Shown here: piece by piece, positions 10,463 through 22,149 of the stretch | Position numbering within the stretch: the stretch's first letter is position 1 | Layout: each line of letters begins with the position of its first letter | Source of the DNA: Datura wrightii | Lineage: Eukaryota; Streptophyta; Magnoliopsida; Solanales; Solanaceae | Assembly (NCBI GenBank): GCA_035772735.1 | Contig: JASDFA010000019.1 | Coordinates: forward strand, 69,354,001 to 69,418,000 | Direction of reading: 5' to 3' | DNA: 64,000 bases | The notes under the pieces: generated by a model | The model's input: only the letters and a program-made list of their open reading frames with translations | Databases searched by the model: none | What the model was told of the DNA's origin: nothing | Translations under genes and position numbers: made by a program

Positions 10463-13009
10463 TTTAACACCCCAAAACTTTCCTAGACCAAATTCAGACG
10501 TTGCATGAAACACCACAGGAAAACAAAAATTTTTCTGTCTCAGACGACCCCCACAATGGACCGTTGGTGGAACCAACGAACTGTTGCAATGGGTCGTGGG
10601 ATTGCAGAAAAATTTTTTCCAGGGGAAATAATGAGTAATAGGATGACCTATTGATCCTAACCATGGGCTGTCCTGTTGTCCGTTGAATCCCAAATTCTGA
10701 GATCTACTGAACCCTCTCCTGAGATGACGGGAGAGAGCAACGACCTGTGGTAGCCTCCAATGAGCCATTGTGACCACCCGCCGTCTTCTTCCAAGACCCA
10801 GCAGTGTGAAACACGAGGGGATACAACAGCCCGTTGGTTCTACCAATGAGTCATTGTTATCACCCGTTGCCCCCATGCCTTGTTTTCTTACCAGTTCCAA
10901 TGGAAGGTATCAACGGCCGGTTGTAAATTCCAAAGGACCATTGTACCTAACTGTGGGTCATCCTGGTGAACCTAGTTTCTGAACCCAGAAACCATGGCCA
11001 GATTCAACAGGCCGTCATTTTCACCAACGACCCGTTCTGAGGCCTATTGGTTCCTGTCGGCCAAATTTCAAATTTAAATCCCAGGGTCATTTTGTAAAAT
11101 TACACCTACCTAGTCCCTAAAATATGTCATTTGGGGTTCATTCGGGGGTTTTATAAGGGGTAACCGACAATTTCTCCCCACATTCCTTCTCTCATTCTCA
11201 AGAACAGAGCGTAGAATTCCTCTAGAAGCACAGAACAGAAGCTAGGGCAAACGACAATCCTTTTAGTTTTCTCAGAGATTCTCACAAGAGTTTCTTCTTC
11301 AGGTATGTGTGGGTGCAACAAGAAGAATGTTCTCCCCGTGTATCCCTTAAAACTCTTTCCCTGTTCTCTATCAGTTCTAGCCCTGAGTTCTTCGAAAGTG
11401 AAGATATTGTTGTCATACTTGAATAGTTCATGTGGAATCCTAATTTATGTTTATTGTAGCTAATTTCCACTAGTTCGTGACTAAAATGATGCCTATCCCA
11501 TTGAAGTAGAATTTTAGCCTAACTTTGGAGCAGAAACTAGAATCCTGTATATTTACTGAATTATTGAATCATGCTTTAATCCTTCAAAGTTAGGAAATTT
11601 CATTAGTATTTGTATGTATCAAAAACTCAGTTAAAGGTTTAATTAGTCAGTCTCATTCAGAAATTTATTTACTCAATATCGCTCGCGAATGTCAGTCTAG
11701 CCTCAGTCAGATTTTAGCAACCTCCGGGTTGACTAGAATAATGTCAGCTGATCAGTTTGACTATAATCTTTTCCCTAGGTGTCAGTGGTGCCTCTTAGTT
11801 ATCAGACTCAAACTCAGGTTAAAGTTATTTGGTCCATTAGGTGGTCATGAAATTTCAGTTATATAGCTCTGACCAGCCCCAGGACCCCAGCTCAAATTTC
11901 AGTTTGTTCTTAAATGGTTACGATGCTTCTAGATAAGCAGCTCTAACCAGTCTAGAACCCAATTTCAGAATCTGGTCCGATAAGACTCTCAGGGTACTAT
12001 TAATTATATGTCCCTGACTAGTCTTGGACCCCAGTTTCTAGCTACCAGCCTAGTAGTTTAGTATAGGTTTCCAGTGGGAGTAGGATTTAACACCGAGTGG
12101 ACTAGGGTTCCAGTGCACCTAGGCTCCCAGAACTATGTTACCAGCGTAGCTTACAGTTACAGATTATTGTCCTAATTGGTGCCAAACTTTTGTGATCACC
12201 CAGTCATGCCTTTATACCCTGGCAAGGTATATTGGGTCCTACCAGTGGGGTGTATACATCGGACTCCACGCCTAGCTCACTTTGTTATATGTCGGTTACA
12301 GACTCTCCCACTAGTCAGTCCAGTCCAGTTTCAGAATAAGAATCTTAGTTCAGTTTTAGACCCATCAGTTTAACTCAGTTCAGTACAGTATCTCAGACTT
12401 AGAACTTTCAGATTTAGGGCTTGTCTTTGACCACCAGACAGGGTCATTTTTGACCATCTCAGTTACTTTAGATTATTTCAGTTCAGATAATTAGTTGGTC
12501 ATTGCATGTGTTTCCAGTTCAGTCACTTACATCTATCAGTATATTCCTCTCACATATTTAGTACATTCAAAGTACTGACTCGTATGCTGTATCATTTCAT
12601 GATACAACTGTAGGTTCTCAGACTCAGCACTGCTAGCCGCTGCAGTTCAGATTTTCCACCTCAGCAGTGAAGTGTGAGTCCTCATCATCCGAGGGTATTA
12701 TTTATTTCTTTCAGTCATTTATTAGTTTCAATTAGACTTAGAGTTAGCTTGGGGCTTGCCCAAGCAACTCCTCAGTTAGATGACTTTTAGACAAACATGA
12801 TTTTCTTTCAGATTTATCGGTACTATTCAAATGTTTTGAACTTTATGTTTTCAGACTTGTCTTTCATAAATATTTTATGATATTATTTCAAAGTTCTGTT
12901 GTTCATGTTTACTCAGTATGCTAGTGAATGATAGATTAGAGGTTTACTTGGGGTCACTTATGGATTCAAGTACCGTGTTAAGTCCAAGGTGTAGACCCGA
13001 GGCATGACA
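10463..13009 (+). repeat. Solo LTR E1 (+), 2547 bp, inserted in B
   Basis: Plus-oriented LTR of the same family as those of F: start TTTAACACCCCAAAACTTTC (F has TGTAACACCCC), end GAGGCATGACA. No primer site, polypurine tract or coding DNA is attached, and B's gag leader continues on both sides, so it is a solo LTR left by LTR-LTR recombination. Flanking pentamers GACAT (left) and AACAG (right) match at only three of five positions, so the site duplication is decayed or my left boundary is off by a base or two. A TATA-like TTTTATAAGG lies near 11148. The ORFs inside show no similarity. Confidence 0.8.
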
Positions 13010-13320
13010 AACAGCTGGTGCTGGCGGGGCTTGCTGGTTCCCATCTCCAATTACATTTTTATGGCCATTTCCATTTCTGTTTCTTCTACTATTTACCTAA
13101 CGTAGAGGCATGATTCTGCAAATGCATATATCATGAGTTAGAAGGGTGGAGAGATACTTCATCGCACGACATAGATCATGAAAAAAGGGAAATTTTCTAA
13201 AATGTCTTGTAGCCTCTTCCCCATATGTGTGGCGCGCTTCAGACCCATGGAAAAGACTCTACCCAACACTTCTTTTAGACACACTAGGACGATTCAAAAC
13301 CTAATGCTCAATAACAAGTT
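13010..13320 (-). other. Gag N-terminus, leader and primer site of B
   Basis: Continues B to the right of E1. It parallels the leader of element G (compare 13085-13320 with 59920-60149: shared TGTGGCGCGATTC-like and CACGACC blocks). The primer site reads, on the minus strand, TTGTTATTGAGC (13317-13306), a decayed form of the initiator-Met-tRNA type TGGTATCAGAGC, a few bases inside the LTR edge at 13321. Confidence 0.65.
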
Positions 13321-14258
13321 TGTCACGACCCAAGATGAGATCTCGGATCGAGACACGGAACCTAGAACCACGAATGGCTCCAAGTTGGCCTGTGGAATGA
13401 ACATGATAATTAAAGAACATATGTCACACGAAATCTGATAACTGAAACATGAATAAGCTGAAGGATGAATATATATCAATGACAACAAAGTCAACATTGA
13501 CAAAGCTAAAATTCTACATATTATCTGATAAGCCTCTAACATGTCTAAAGAGTTGATGGGACAACATCCCCAACTAGCTCACTAAAGTCTGAAACTGAAA
13601 GTAACATAACTCATCACCAACTGAAGGTCCTCATCCAACGATGGAAAACTGGACCAAGCTTTGGGAATTAGGCTAATGGCGGAACTGAGGCTGATTGTCT
13701 GAACCTGTATTATGAAATGATACAACATAGAGTATGCGGTTAGTACTTTAAATGTACTAAGTATGCAAGGTAAGTAAAATATGCTGAGTAAATATAAATC
13801 AAAATCATTCATATAAACATAAATCACAAGATCATGAGAGTAAGGACTGCATGAGGATATCTGAAAACATGTATAGTCATAAACTGAATCTCATACCTGA
13901 ATAGAATGATCCAAAGTTGAAAATAGAATCAAATGGCTTGCCATAGCTGAAATCATAAGTAAAAGCTTATAAAATGACCATAGGGTCAAACCTGCTGAAA
14001 ACATAATATCATAAGTCATAAAAATGCATAACCGAAATCATGAGGAATAATGGGAAACTCGTAACAACAAACACCATCATGATAGAATTATGTGATGCTC
14101 CAACTATCACACTCAAGTGGGTAGAGTCTTCCAAAATCTTGCCAGGGCTAAGGAAACTACCATGATATCAATGTCAAGCTGAAGGTCCTCTGGAGGGCAA
14201 TGGAAAACTCTCTTGAGAGGTCCCTAACTAAGAGTATAAATTTACGTTGGCGCGTAGT
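13321..14258 (-). repeat. 5' LTR of B, 3' portion
   Basis: Minus-oriented LTR beginning (plus strand) TGTCACGACCCAAG at the primer site. It stops at 14258 where solo LTR D begins and resumes at 42486. The last five bases, GTAGT (14254-14258), are repeated at 42481-42485. Confidence 0.8.
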
Positions 14259-14909
14259 TGTCACGCCCCGAGCTTACACCCTGGACGGAACACGTTACTT
14301 GGAGTCACAAGTAACCCCAAGTCAACCCCTGGTCTATCATACACTAGCATTCTGAGTAAACATAAAATATAGGGGAAGCTTAAAGTAACTATAAAACATT
14401 TATGAAATAGAGCTCGATCATAAAGTTTAAAAACATCTGAGCAAAACTATAAGTCTGAAAAACCAAGTCTATATCTGAAAGACACTACAACTGGTGAGTT
14501 GCTGGGACAAGCCCCCAGCTAACTCCAAATCTAAAAAGAAGAAGGCAAAACTGAATTAAAAAATCTTCATCCTTGAATGATGAGGATTCACCAAATAGAA
14601 CAACTGGAGTCTTTTGAGAGAGATCGACTAGCGAGGCTGAGACTGAGATCCTGCAGCTGTATGATAAAATGATACAGCATAAAAGTATGCATCAGTACTT
14701 TGAATGTACTGAGTAAGCAGGAGAAAACATACTACTGAATATAAATAACTGAACTAAAATGACATGCAATGACCAACTGAAGTACCGAACTGAAACATCT
14801 GAATATGCTGAGATGGTCAAGATGACCCTGTCTGATGGTCAAAGACATGCCCTAAATTTGAAACACTGAGTGTGAGATACTGTACTAAACTCATAACTAT
14901 AGTAAGTAG
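14259..14909 (-). repeat. Solo LTR D (-), left part
   Basis: Starts TGTCACGCCCCGAG on the plus strand, the complement of the LTR end of the E1/F family. It is interrupted at 14909 by C0. The other part is 40664-42480, giving a total of about 2.47 kb. Flanked by the perfect duplication GTAGT (14254-14258 and 42481-42485). No internal domain is attached, so this is a solo LTR. Confidence 0.85.
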
Positions 14910-16339
14910 TGTTCGGTGCGTTTGTTATAGGTATCTAAACCAACAAGCAAGTGCATGTGGTCAAACAAGTAGTAAAGTGGCTAAGTAAGCCAAGTATCGA
15001 ACCAAGGAGACTCTGGATAAGTAAAAATTGCTCAAGTATACTATATTCTATCTTACTTCTATATATATTGACAACAACGTAACCAAAAGTTAAATAATTT
15101 TTGTTTATAAATTATATACTAAAACTATTAACAAATATTTACTTTGAATTGAAACTATGGATATGAGCATGCCAAGGTTAAGAACAAGTAATGAACTTGA
15201 TTATAATCATAATTTGGTTAATCTTCTCTTCCTGTTGCTAGCCAAGAACATTAGCCTAGAGATTAAAACTCTCGTATTTAATCTCACTTTAGAATCATAA
15301 ACCATCCGTCTATAATTCTGTGATCAAATGCAATTTATGACCTAGCAATACAATTCCGGTTCCTAAATTGACTAATACGGCTTTCAAGTATATTTCTATC
15401 AGGAAAGCACATCAAAACCCAATTTTCCCAAATCAAGTTAAGAACAATATCCTATTAATTCACAACTTTCCAATTTTGTGCTCTCTCGAGTGAAATCGGA
15501 CTTTTTAGATATACATTAATGTCGGCCACACACTAATGCAGTAGAAACAAGAATTAATAGAACAACATGGAAGAAGAAGATGAAAAACCATACAATTCAA
15601 TAATCAAAATTCATCACCACTATTCATAACCTCAGCAAGGAAGAGAATTAGCCACTCATTTGTGGATTAATCATCCTAAAACAAGTGTTAATCATACAAA
15701 AAATTGATTGAAAGAAGAAGGAAAGAGAGAAAAACCCTGAGCTTTTTCGTCCCTCAACTGCCTGTAACCCACGTCCTTGCTCCACCAAGTCTGAATTAAT
15801 TAAAAATAAGCCTAAGTGTTCTATTTATACTAATGGGAATTTTTCCCGGAATAACAAGCAACGTGTCACGGAGGCCAACGCGGAGCACTGCCTCCGTGAC
15901 ACGGTGTGGACGTGGACCCTCACTGGAAATCTGGGGTCCAGGAATAAAGCCTCAATGTGGCACGACATGCAACGCGGAGGCTTGCCTCTATGCCACGGAG
16001 CTGTCGTGAGGCTTCACTGGAAATTGAAAAATTAATCACCCTCCAGGCAGTGTGCCTCCGCGATGGTAGCGTGGCACGACTCCATCGCGGAGCCCCTTTA
16101 CATTGTGCAGTCTAATGTCTTTTTCGTGCTCGCATCCAAGTCCAACTCCGATATTGTTCCAACATGCATTTTAGCTCCTCAAAATCATATTTTACCTACA
16201 AAACAATGCTAATCATGTTGGTTAGTATAAATTCACATTTTATTACCAATTACATGGATATGTATACACATTGCACAATAAACAAGGCGAAAATGATACG
16301 TTTGAGTATCACTTGGGCATATAAATCTGCCCAAGATCA
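14910..16339 (-). repeat. 3' LTR of C0 (1430 bp)
   Basis: Plus strand begins TGTTCGGTGCG and ends TGCCCAAGATCA, the complement of TG..CA ends. Pairs with 39230-40658. It contains the GC-rich inverted-repeat cassette (15859-16096), and a TATA-type TATAAATA on the minus strand lies near 15825. Coding-like frames inside are absent or trivial. Confidence 0.92.
15859..16096 (-). promoter_or_regulatory. GC-rich inverted-repeat cassette, C0 3' LTR
   Basis: Three consecutive inverted-repeat units built from GTGTCACGGAGGC / GCCTCCGTGACAC, GTGGCACG / CGTGCCAC and CTCCGCGATGG / CCATCGCGGAG words. On the minus strand the TATA box follows directly. The same units occur in the three other Athila LTRs here, in the Athila internal region and in the LTR of A. 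Confidence 0.65.
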
Positions 16340-18276
16340 CTTACCCCACACTTAAATCCTTGTTCGTCCTCGAACAACACATACACCACTCATGCAAATT
16401 GCATCCCAACCTTTGCCACTATGGTGCGACAATTTACGCTACGGTCATACCGATCATTCAATAATGTAAATCATCAAGAAAACATGCATGGTTTTAACAA
16501 TGCAATGACCTTTAATACATCAAGACTTCCTAGACTTTAAGGATCGACTCTCGATATCGGCAAACTCATGCAAATCAGCTAATCAAGATATCCGACACGA
16601 AAATCAATCTTTCATCAAGCATGTGCCCTCACAACTCAAGAGAATCTTCCCCTTTTTTTTCATGTGACACACAAACATTCAATTAGGGGCATGTAAAAAT
16701 TAATTTCACTCTCTCTCCCAAAAAAATTCACATGCATCATGTCATGACCCATAGGCTTGCCCTTAGTGTATTACTTCACTAATATAAAGAAATGCAATGT
16801 AAGATCAAGTAGGACTTTAATGGGTTGTAATGGAAGCTATGGAACTAGGATATATTGGATTAGCCAATAATAGTCACTAGCATCCTTAAGCGCCTTTTCA
16901 ACACATTCCCATCAACTCATGGACATTGTTTCTCTCTTTTCTTTTCTCATCATCCCACTCATGATGGTTTACTTTCGTATGGCCCATTTCATCCAACACA
17001 CTTGACATGATACAAAGGGTTTTTCATGTACCCTCAATATCATTTAATTATGACAAGTGCACCTTCCACCTTTTCTTTTCTTTCTCACTCTGCTTTTCTT
17101 TTTCTTTTCACCATTCTCACTCTTTGACACTTTGGGAAAATTTTTTCTGTTCTTCTTAAGCGCTTAAGAGTTTTGTATAGACTTTACGGCTAATGAAAAG
17201 AAAGAATAAAGCTCAGTTTATACATTTTTGGACAAAAGAAAGAAATAATCGGCTAAAGGCTCAACGGGCTGACTAGGGTATACAATCACATAAAAAGGAG
17301 AGTATGACAAGAAAAAAATTTGAAACTCTCGGTTAAAACAAAGAAACGCCTACATCCTCTCCAACACTACACCTCCTTCATTTCGTTTTGTACACACACC
17401 AGGCAAGTTCTAGACACTTCACAATAGCATGGAATAACAACACCTCACTTCACAGTTCATGCACATGCTCGATTTAAGATGCATTCACAGACTCTTTAAT
17501 TAGCCAATTACATGAATTCAAAAATTAAGCCTCAATCACACCGAATCGATTTCTACAGCCTAGGTAACTCAACATATTTACAAAATTGCATGCTTTCATA
17601 CGAATCACTTTTACATTTTGAATATCAGTTACAACATGCAACCAAAATTTCACAACCATATAGTAACTACAGGTTCCGTGATGCAATCCACCAAAGAAAA
17701 AACTGAAAATAAATTAAAATCACTACTCCTACCAACTACATTTCCCTTAAGACGGTCGTCATCCATCCATCATAGGGAACGGTCACTAACTATGACGTCG
17801 GTTCAATCGGACTATTCTCAGTAAAAGAACCAAAAACAAACTCCGAGAAACCCAAAAATAAGAATTTCGAAATTTTTCAAAACATCGATCATTTCGATAG
17901 AAAAATATTTACAAAATATTTTTAATATGTACACAATATTTTCGCAAAATTTTTAAAAATATCGATCATTTCGATAGAGAAAAAAAAACATAAGAAAATA
18001 TTTATAAAAATTTTTACAGACTTAGCTGGCAAACCACAACATTTCACAACACACATCATCAATTACCACAAATATAAACAGATACAAACCAGTTTGCACT
18101 TCACAAACACAGGGAAACATAAACATACGAAACAAAACAAAACAGAGGAAAAACATACAGCAAACCACCCTAGCCCCCAGCACCTAACTACTCCCCACCC
18201 CACACTTAAATCGAACACTGTCCCCAGTGTTCACAAAAATTAAAATCACAAAATTTTGGGTGGTGGATCTCCCTGA
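16340..18276 (-). other. 3' untranslated region of C0, with polypurine tract
   Basis: Non-coding stretch between the extra ORF and the 3' LTR, colinear with 32605-34498 of C1. The LTR-adjacent tract on the minus strand reads TTTAAGTGTGGGGTAAG (about 16356-16340) and serves as plus-strand primer. A second copy of its core lies at 18208-18197. Two copies of ATCGATCATTTCGATAG lie at 17884-17900 and 17961-17977. Small ORFs (for example 17512-17824) are not conserved as ORFs in C1 and are rejected. Confidence 0.75.
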
Positions 18277-19497
18277 TCAGTCAAAATATTCGACTTCTTC
18301 ATCCAGTGCTGCTGCCTCATCGCCCATGTCCGAGTCACCTCCATCGTCGGTATCGGACTCCACATCGGAGTCCTCCCGACGTGTCTCCTCGTCCGTGGGG
18401 ACATCATCATCAGTGGGCTCTACAAAGGCTGGCCCCACTCGGCACAAAGCCCTGGCATTTTCGCCAAATGGGTAATCCAGCTCCAGCTGCCATAACTCCT
18501 CCTCTGTGGCTGGTCTCCCACCTATCCGAAGCTGAAGCATTTGCATACCAAACATCCTTGCCATGTACTGGTCGTCATGAGCATGTCGCTCGCCAAGTGT
18601 CAGCATTGGCCCGTGTGTGGTATCGTGGGCCTTAGTTTTGGTCACATCAAGGGCCCTCCGCTCCAACTGCGGGATGTAGTCCAAAGCCTCTTCCTCGACG
18701 TCGAGGCCCCGGAGAAAGGTGGTGATAAGTCCTCCGAACCCATACCTGTGGCCCTGGTGTGGTCGGGCTCTCTTCATGGCGGATATGATGACCGCCCCAA
18801 CATTAATCTCTAGCCGTTTCATTAGGGCATACACCAAGCAGACACGGTCCCGGGTCACATCAGTCATGTGCACCCCCGGGATTAGGCACGAACAAACTAT
18901 CTTCAGCCAGATTCTGGCCTCCCTATTCATTTGAGAATACGGCACAGTTTGGTGGTAACCCCTTTCTTTATGTCTGCTCCATCTAGCTGTGGATCGAGCC
19001 CCACACAATGTGCGTCTGATATCGGCATATGGTGGGGTGATGTTCAGCTGGCGGAGAACGTGGGCGTCTGTGTCCCGCGCTCCGATGATGGCATTTAATT
19101 GCTGGGGTTCCATAGTGACAATCTGCCCTCTGATCTTTATTGTGTGGCTTCTGATTGCCGGGTTCCAATTTGCATAGAACTCCCAGACTAGATGTAGGTT
19201 GCATTCCTTGGGCTCCTGAAATATGAAGCTGAGCCCAGCTGCCTCGATCCTCTGCACTATACGGGGGAACTCCTGTGCTAGTGGTTCCCATGCAATATGC
19301 TCCTCAGGGAAGTATTTATTTTCCTTGTGTTTAGCGTACCACTTCTTCCCTTCATTGGTTACCCACCTCATTCCGTATTGGCGGCGTTGGCCGCGCGGAA
19401 CTGCTGGTGCAGCTGGGACTGCAGTGCCCAGTCTAAGTCATTTTCTCCCGGTGCCTGAAGTAGACGCACCTTTACCCTTATCCTGCCTACTTGCCAT
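18277..19497 (-). pseudogene. Extra (env-position) ORF of C0, 407 codons
   Basis: Minus-strand frame from the ATG at 19497 to the stop at 18277, exactly as long (1221 bp) as its partner in C1. One TGA at 19440-19438 (codon 20) breaks it; from the next ATG (19371) it is open for 364 residues. The N-terminus is short, polar and basic (ASRQDKGKGA). The body has NREARIWLKIVCSCLIPGVH and RVCLVYALMKRLEINVGAVI stretches, and the tail is strongly acidic (many D/E from about residue 370). I see no signal peptide and no clear membrane helix. It resembles the so-called putative plant transposon protein domain of Athila elements (recalled as Pfam PF20167). Function unknown; it occupies the position of env. 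Confidence 0.75.
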
Positions 19498-19502
19498 TGT
19501 AC

Positions 19503-20210
19503 CTGTCAATACAGATAAACAAGCACAATGTCAAGCTAAATGCATGTTAACTTCGGCTAAGGTCGGGTTAAGCTAAGTTTACCCCACACTTAGTCCTTAG
19601 CTACGGTTACGATACTATGGCAAGGATCACTTTATTTACACCAAAAACAAACAACTATACAATTTATGCTTAGTGCGTTCGCACAAAAAAAAAAATTTCG
19701 ACAGTATAACTTTTAGCGTACTACTCAGACTTCATACAGCTAATCCCAATCCTACCATCGCTAGCAATTCAACCATCGCACTTAGCAACGAAAACAACAA
19801 ACAAAAACAACAACAAAATTTCTATATACATATGAACCTATGTAACCAACCAATTCGAACAATTTTCACATTTTCCCAAAAACCAGAGAATTCGTCGTTT
19901 ATTACATTCAAACAATATTTACAATGACTTATCTCAATTCACAAGCACACCGCGGCATATAATTTACCAATTTACCAAGTTACCCAATTCGATTTCAACA
20001 ACCCAAGCCCTAGAATTGAATTTCACAATCAAATTCGAATCATTCACGCAACCGACAAGTTCAAACACTCATTACAACATTCCGAACATTTATCAATCAA
20101 AGAATAACTCAATTTCATGCCAAATTTCTACTTAGGGTGATATATCTCACCTCCCAAGCTCAAATTCGACTAAAATCAACAAAAACTTGAGAGAGAAGAG
20201 GAAAACATAC
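19503..20210 (-). other. Candidate leader intron before the C0 extra ORF
   Basis: On the minus strand AAAG|GTATGT (donor at 20210) and TTGACAG|GTACAATGG (acceptor at 19503) bracket 708 bases that end five bases before the ATG. C1 has the same pair at 30669 and 31378 (710 bp). Conservation of both sites and spacing suggests a spliced leader for the extra ORF. This is an inference; the family is expected to express it from a subgenomic RNA. Confidence 0.45.
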
Positions 20211-20363
20211 CTTTAAGTTGAATAATCGAAGAAACTCGGTAATTTCTTTGTTTAATACCATGGCACGTTGGTTGGGGTGGGAAATTTGGGTGTTTGGTCA
20301 CGGAGAAGTAAGAAAATGAGGGAAAAAGGGGTTTTTTGGGGTTTAAAATGAAGAAAAACACGC

Positions 20364-20470
20364 GGGTCACCCGGCAACCCGGTGTGACCCGTCACAAAAT
20401 ATAAGGCAACGTGTCACGGAGGGTAACACAGAGCCCCTCCTCCGTGACACGGAGCCATCACGATGGCTCA
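20364..20470 (-). promoter_or_regulatory. Hairpin and inverted-repeat cassette between pol and extra ORF, C0
   Basis: 20364-20390 is a 27-base near-palindrome with GGGTCAC and GTGACCC arms around CCGG cores. 20407-20470 is an inverted-repeat unit with GTGTCACGGAGGG and CTCCGTGACAC arms. Both recur in C1 (30488-30514 and 30319-30472). An AT-rich ATTTTAAAC lies beside it on the ORF side. I read this as a possible internal promoter region. Confidence 0.45.
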
Positions 20471-20707
20471 CTGTCTCTTCATTTTATTCATTTTTTCATA
20501 CGTTGCCTTTTCCTTCCCGATTCCATGCATATTTTTCTCCGTTTGACCTGAAAATCACCTCACTAAAAAAAATTGGTTAGATTAATAGATTTCCCTAACT
20601 AAAATGAAAAATACTAACTAAAATGAAAAATTTGTTCCAAATCAAGAAAAAGAAAAATAAAATAAAATCTATTTACACTTTACAAAACAAAAGAAAAAAA
20701 TATTTTT

Positions 20708-20759
20708 CACGGGTTGCCTCCCGTGCAGCGCCTGGTTTGCCGTCGCGGCTCGACGTCCT
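20708..20759 (-). ncRNA. Conserved hairpin motif after pol stop, C0
   Basis: Directly downstream of the integrase stop (minus strand): a GTCG..CGAC stem, a spacer with AGGCGCTG, then a perfect hairpin CACGGG-AGGCAA-CCCGTG (20725-20708). Identical hairpin and spacing in C1. A GGGAGGCAACCC-type motif after pol is, to my memory, common in Athila elements of many plants. It is more likely a cis-acting RNA structure than a separate RNA gene. Confidence 0.5.
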
Positions 20760-20765
20760 TTATGC

Positions 20766-22124
20766 TCAATTATCCACTAGGGTGATGGACGATTTTTCAC
20801 GATGATTGTCCTCCCCCCAGTAATGCTTACATCTCTGCCCATTTACCAAGAATGTAGCACTCCGATCTTCTTGCCACAGTTCTACCGCCCCGTGAGGGGT
20901 CATTCTTACTACTTCAAATGGTCCCGACCATTTAGACCTCAACTTACCAAGAAACAACTTCAATCTCGAATTAAAGAGCAAAACTTTCTGTCCCGGCTCG
21001 AAAATTTGATGCACCACATGCTTATCATGCCATCTTTTGGTTCTTTCCTTGTAGTACTTAGCACTCTCATAGGCATGCCAGTGAAACTCATCAAGTTCAC
21101 TGAGCTGCATTAGTCTCTTTTTGCCCGCCAGCTCTGAGTCCATATTTAGCTTTCTGACAGCCCAGAAGGCTCGGTGCTCTAATTCCATCGGGAGATGACA
21201 TGCTTTGCCGTAGACCAATCGGTATGGTGAGGTTCCAATCGGTGTCTTATAAGAAGTTCGGTAAGCCCACAACGCATCATCGAGTTTGCTTGACCAATCA
21301 TTCCATTGTGTATTTACTGTTTTTTGAAGAATCTGCTTCACCTCCCTATTTGACACCTCTACTTGCCCACTAGTTTGGGGGTGGTACGTTGTTGCCACTT
21401 TATGGCGCACCCCATACTTGGCTAGTAATTTCTTGAAACTTGCATTGACAAAATGAGCCCCTCCATCGCTGATAATTGCTCGGGGTGTCCCGAACCTTGT
21501 GAGGATGTGTTTTTTCACAAACTTCGTTACTACCTTGTTGTCATTTCTGGGGCAAGCTATAGCTTCCACCCATTTTGATACATAATCTACAGCCACCAAG
21601 ATGTAACGATTACCAAATGACGGTGGGAATGGACCCATGAAGTCAATGCCCCATACATCAAAGGGCTCAACTTCCAGTATATTCTGCAAAGGCATCTCTT
21701 GTCTTCTGCCAATTGATCCTGTACGCTGACATCTATCACACATTTTGACATACGCCATAGAATCTCTGAACAGTGTCGGCCAAAAGAAACCTGACTGTAG
21801 AACCTTGTGCGCTGTTCTTTCTCCTCCATGATGCCCTCCATACAGCGAAGAATGGCAGCCCCTCAACACTTCTGCTATCTGACTCTCTGGGATGCATCTT
21901 CTCATCACCTGATCTGGTCCCTGTTTGAACAAATATGGCTCATCCCATACATAATGCCGGCTGTCATGCCTCAATTTCCTTCTTTGCTTGTCTGTTGTTT
22001 CAGGTGGGTAGACTCTGCTCACTAGCAAGTTGACTATGTCTGCATACCAGGGAACTTCAGCTTCTCCCACTGCCAAGAGTTGCTCATCTGGGAATTCTTC
22101 ATTTATGTTATCACCTTCCATCAC
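20766..22124 (-). CDS. Integrase (with C-terminal domain) of C0 pol
   Basis: Open for 452 residues on the minus strand. Order: the end of RNase H linker, the HHCC zinc module (H in CHSSLYGGHHGGERTAH, then CDRCQRTG), the DDE core (D in WGIDFMGPF, D in IISDGGAHF, E in SGQVEVSNREV), and a C-terminal barrel (FEVVRMTPHGAVELW). All visible catalytic and zinc residues are present. There is no chromodomain, as usual for Athila. In life it is released from Gag-Pol and inserts cDNA into the chromosome. The ATG at 22124 is only the first in the open frame; RNase H upstream is broken by stops, so no full polyprotein is made. Confidence 0.9.
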   Translation of the reverse strand: MMEGDNINEEFPDEQLLAVGEAEVPWYADIVNLLVSRVYPPETTDKQRRKLRHDSRHYVWDEPYLFKQGPDQVMRRCIPESQIAEVLRGCHSSLYGGHHGGERTAHKVLQSGFFWPTLFRDSMAYVKMCDRCQRTGSIGRRQEMPLQNILEVEPFDVWGIDFMGPFPPSFGNRYILVAVDYVSKWVEAIACPRNDNKVVTKFVKKHILTRFGTPRAIISDGGAHFVNASFKKLLAKYGVRHKVATTYHPQTSGQVEVSNREVKQILQKTVNTQWNDWSSKLDDALWAYRTSYKTPIGTSPYRLVYGKACHLPMELEHRAFWAVRKLNMDSELAGKKRLMQLSELDEFHWHAYESAKYYKERTKRWHDKHVVHQIFEPGQKVLLFNSRLKLFLGKLRSKWSGPFEVVRMTPHGAVELWQEDRSATFLVNGQRCKHYWGEDNHREKSSITLVDN

Positions 22125-22149
22125 ATGCGACCGACTTTCCAGTCGTGAT

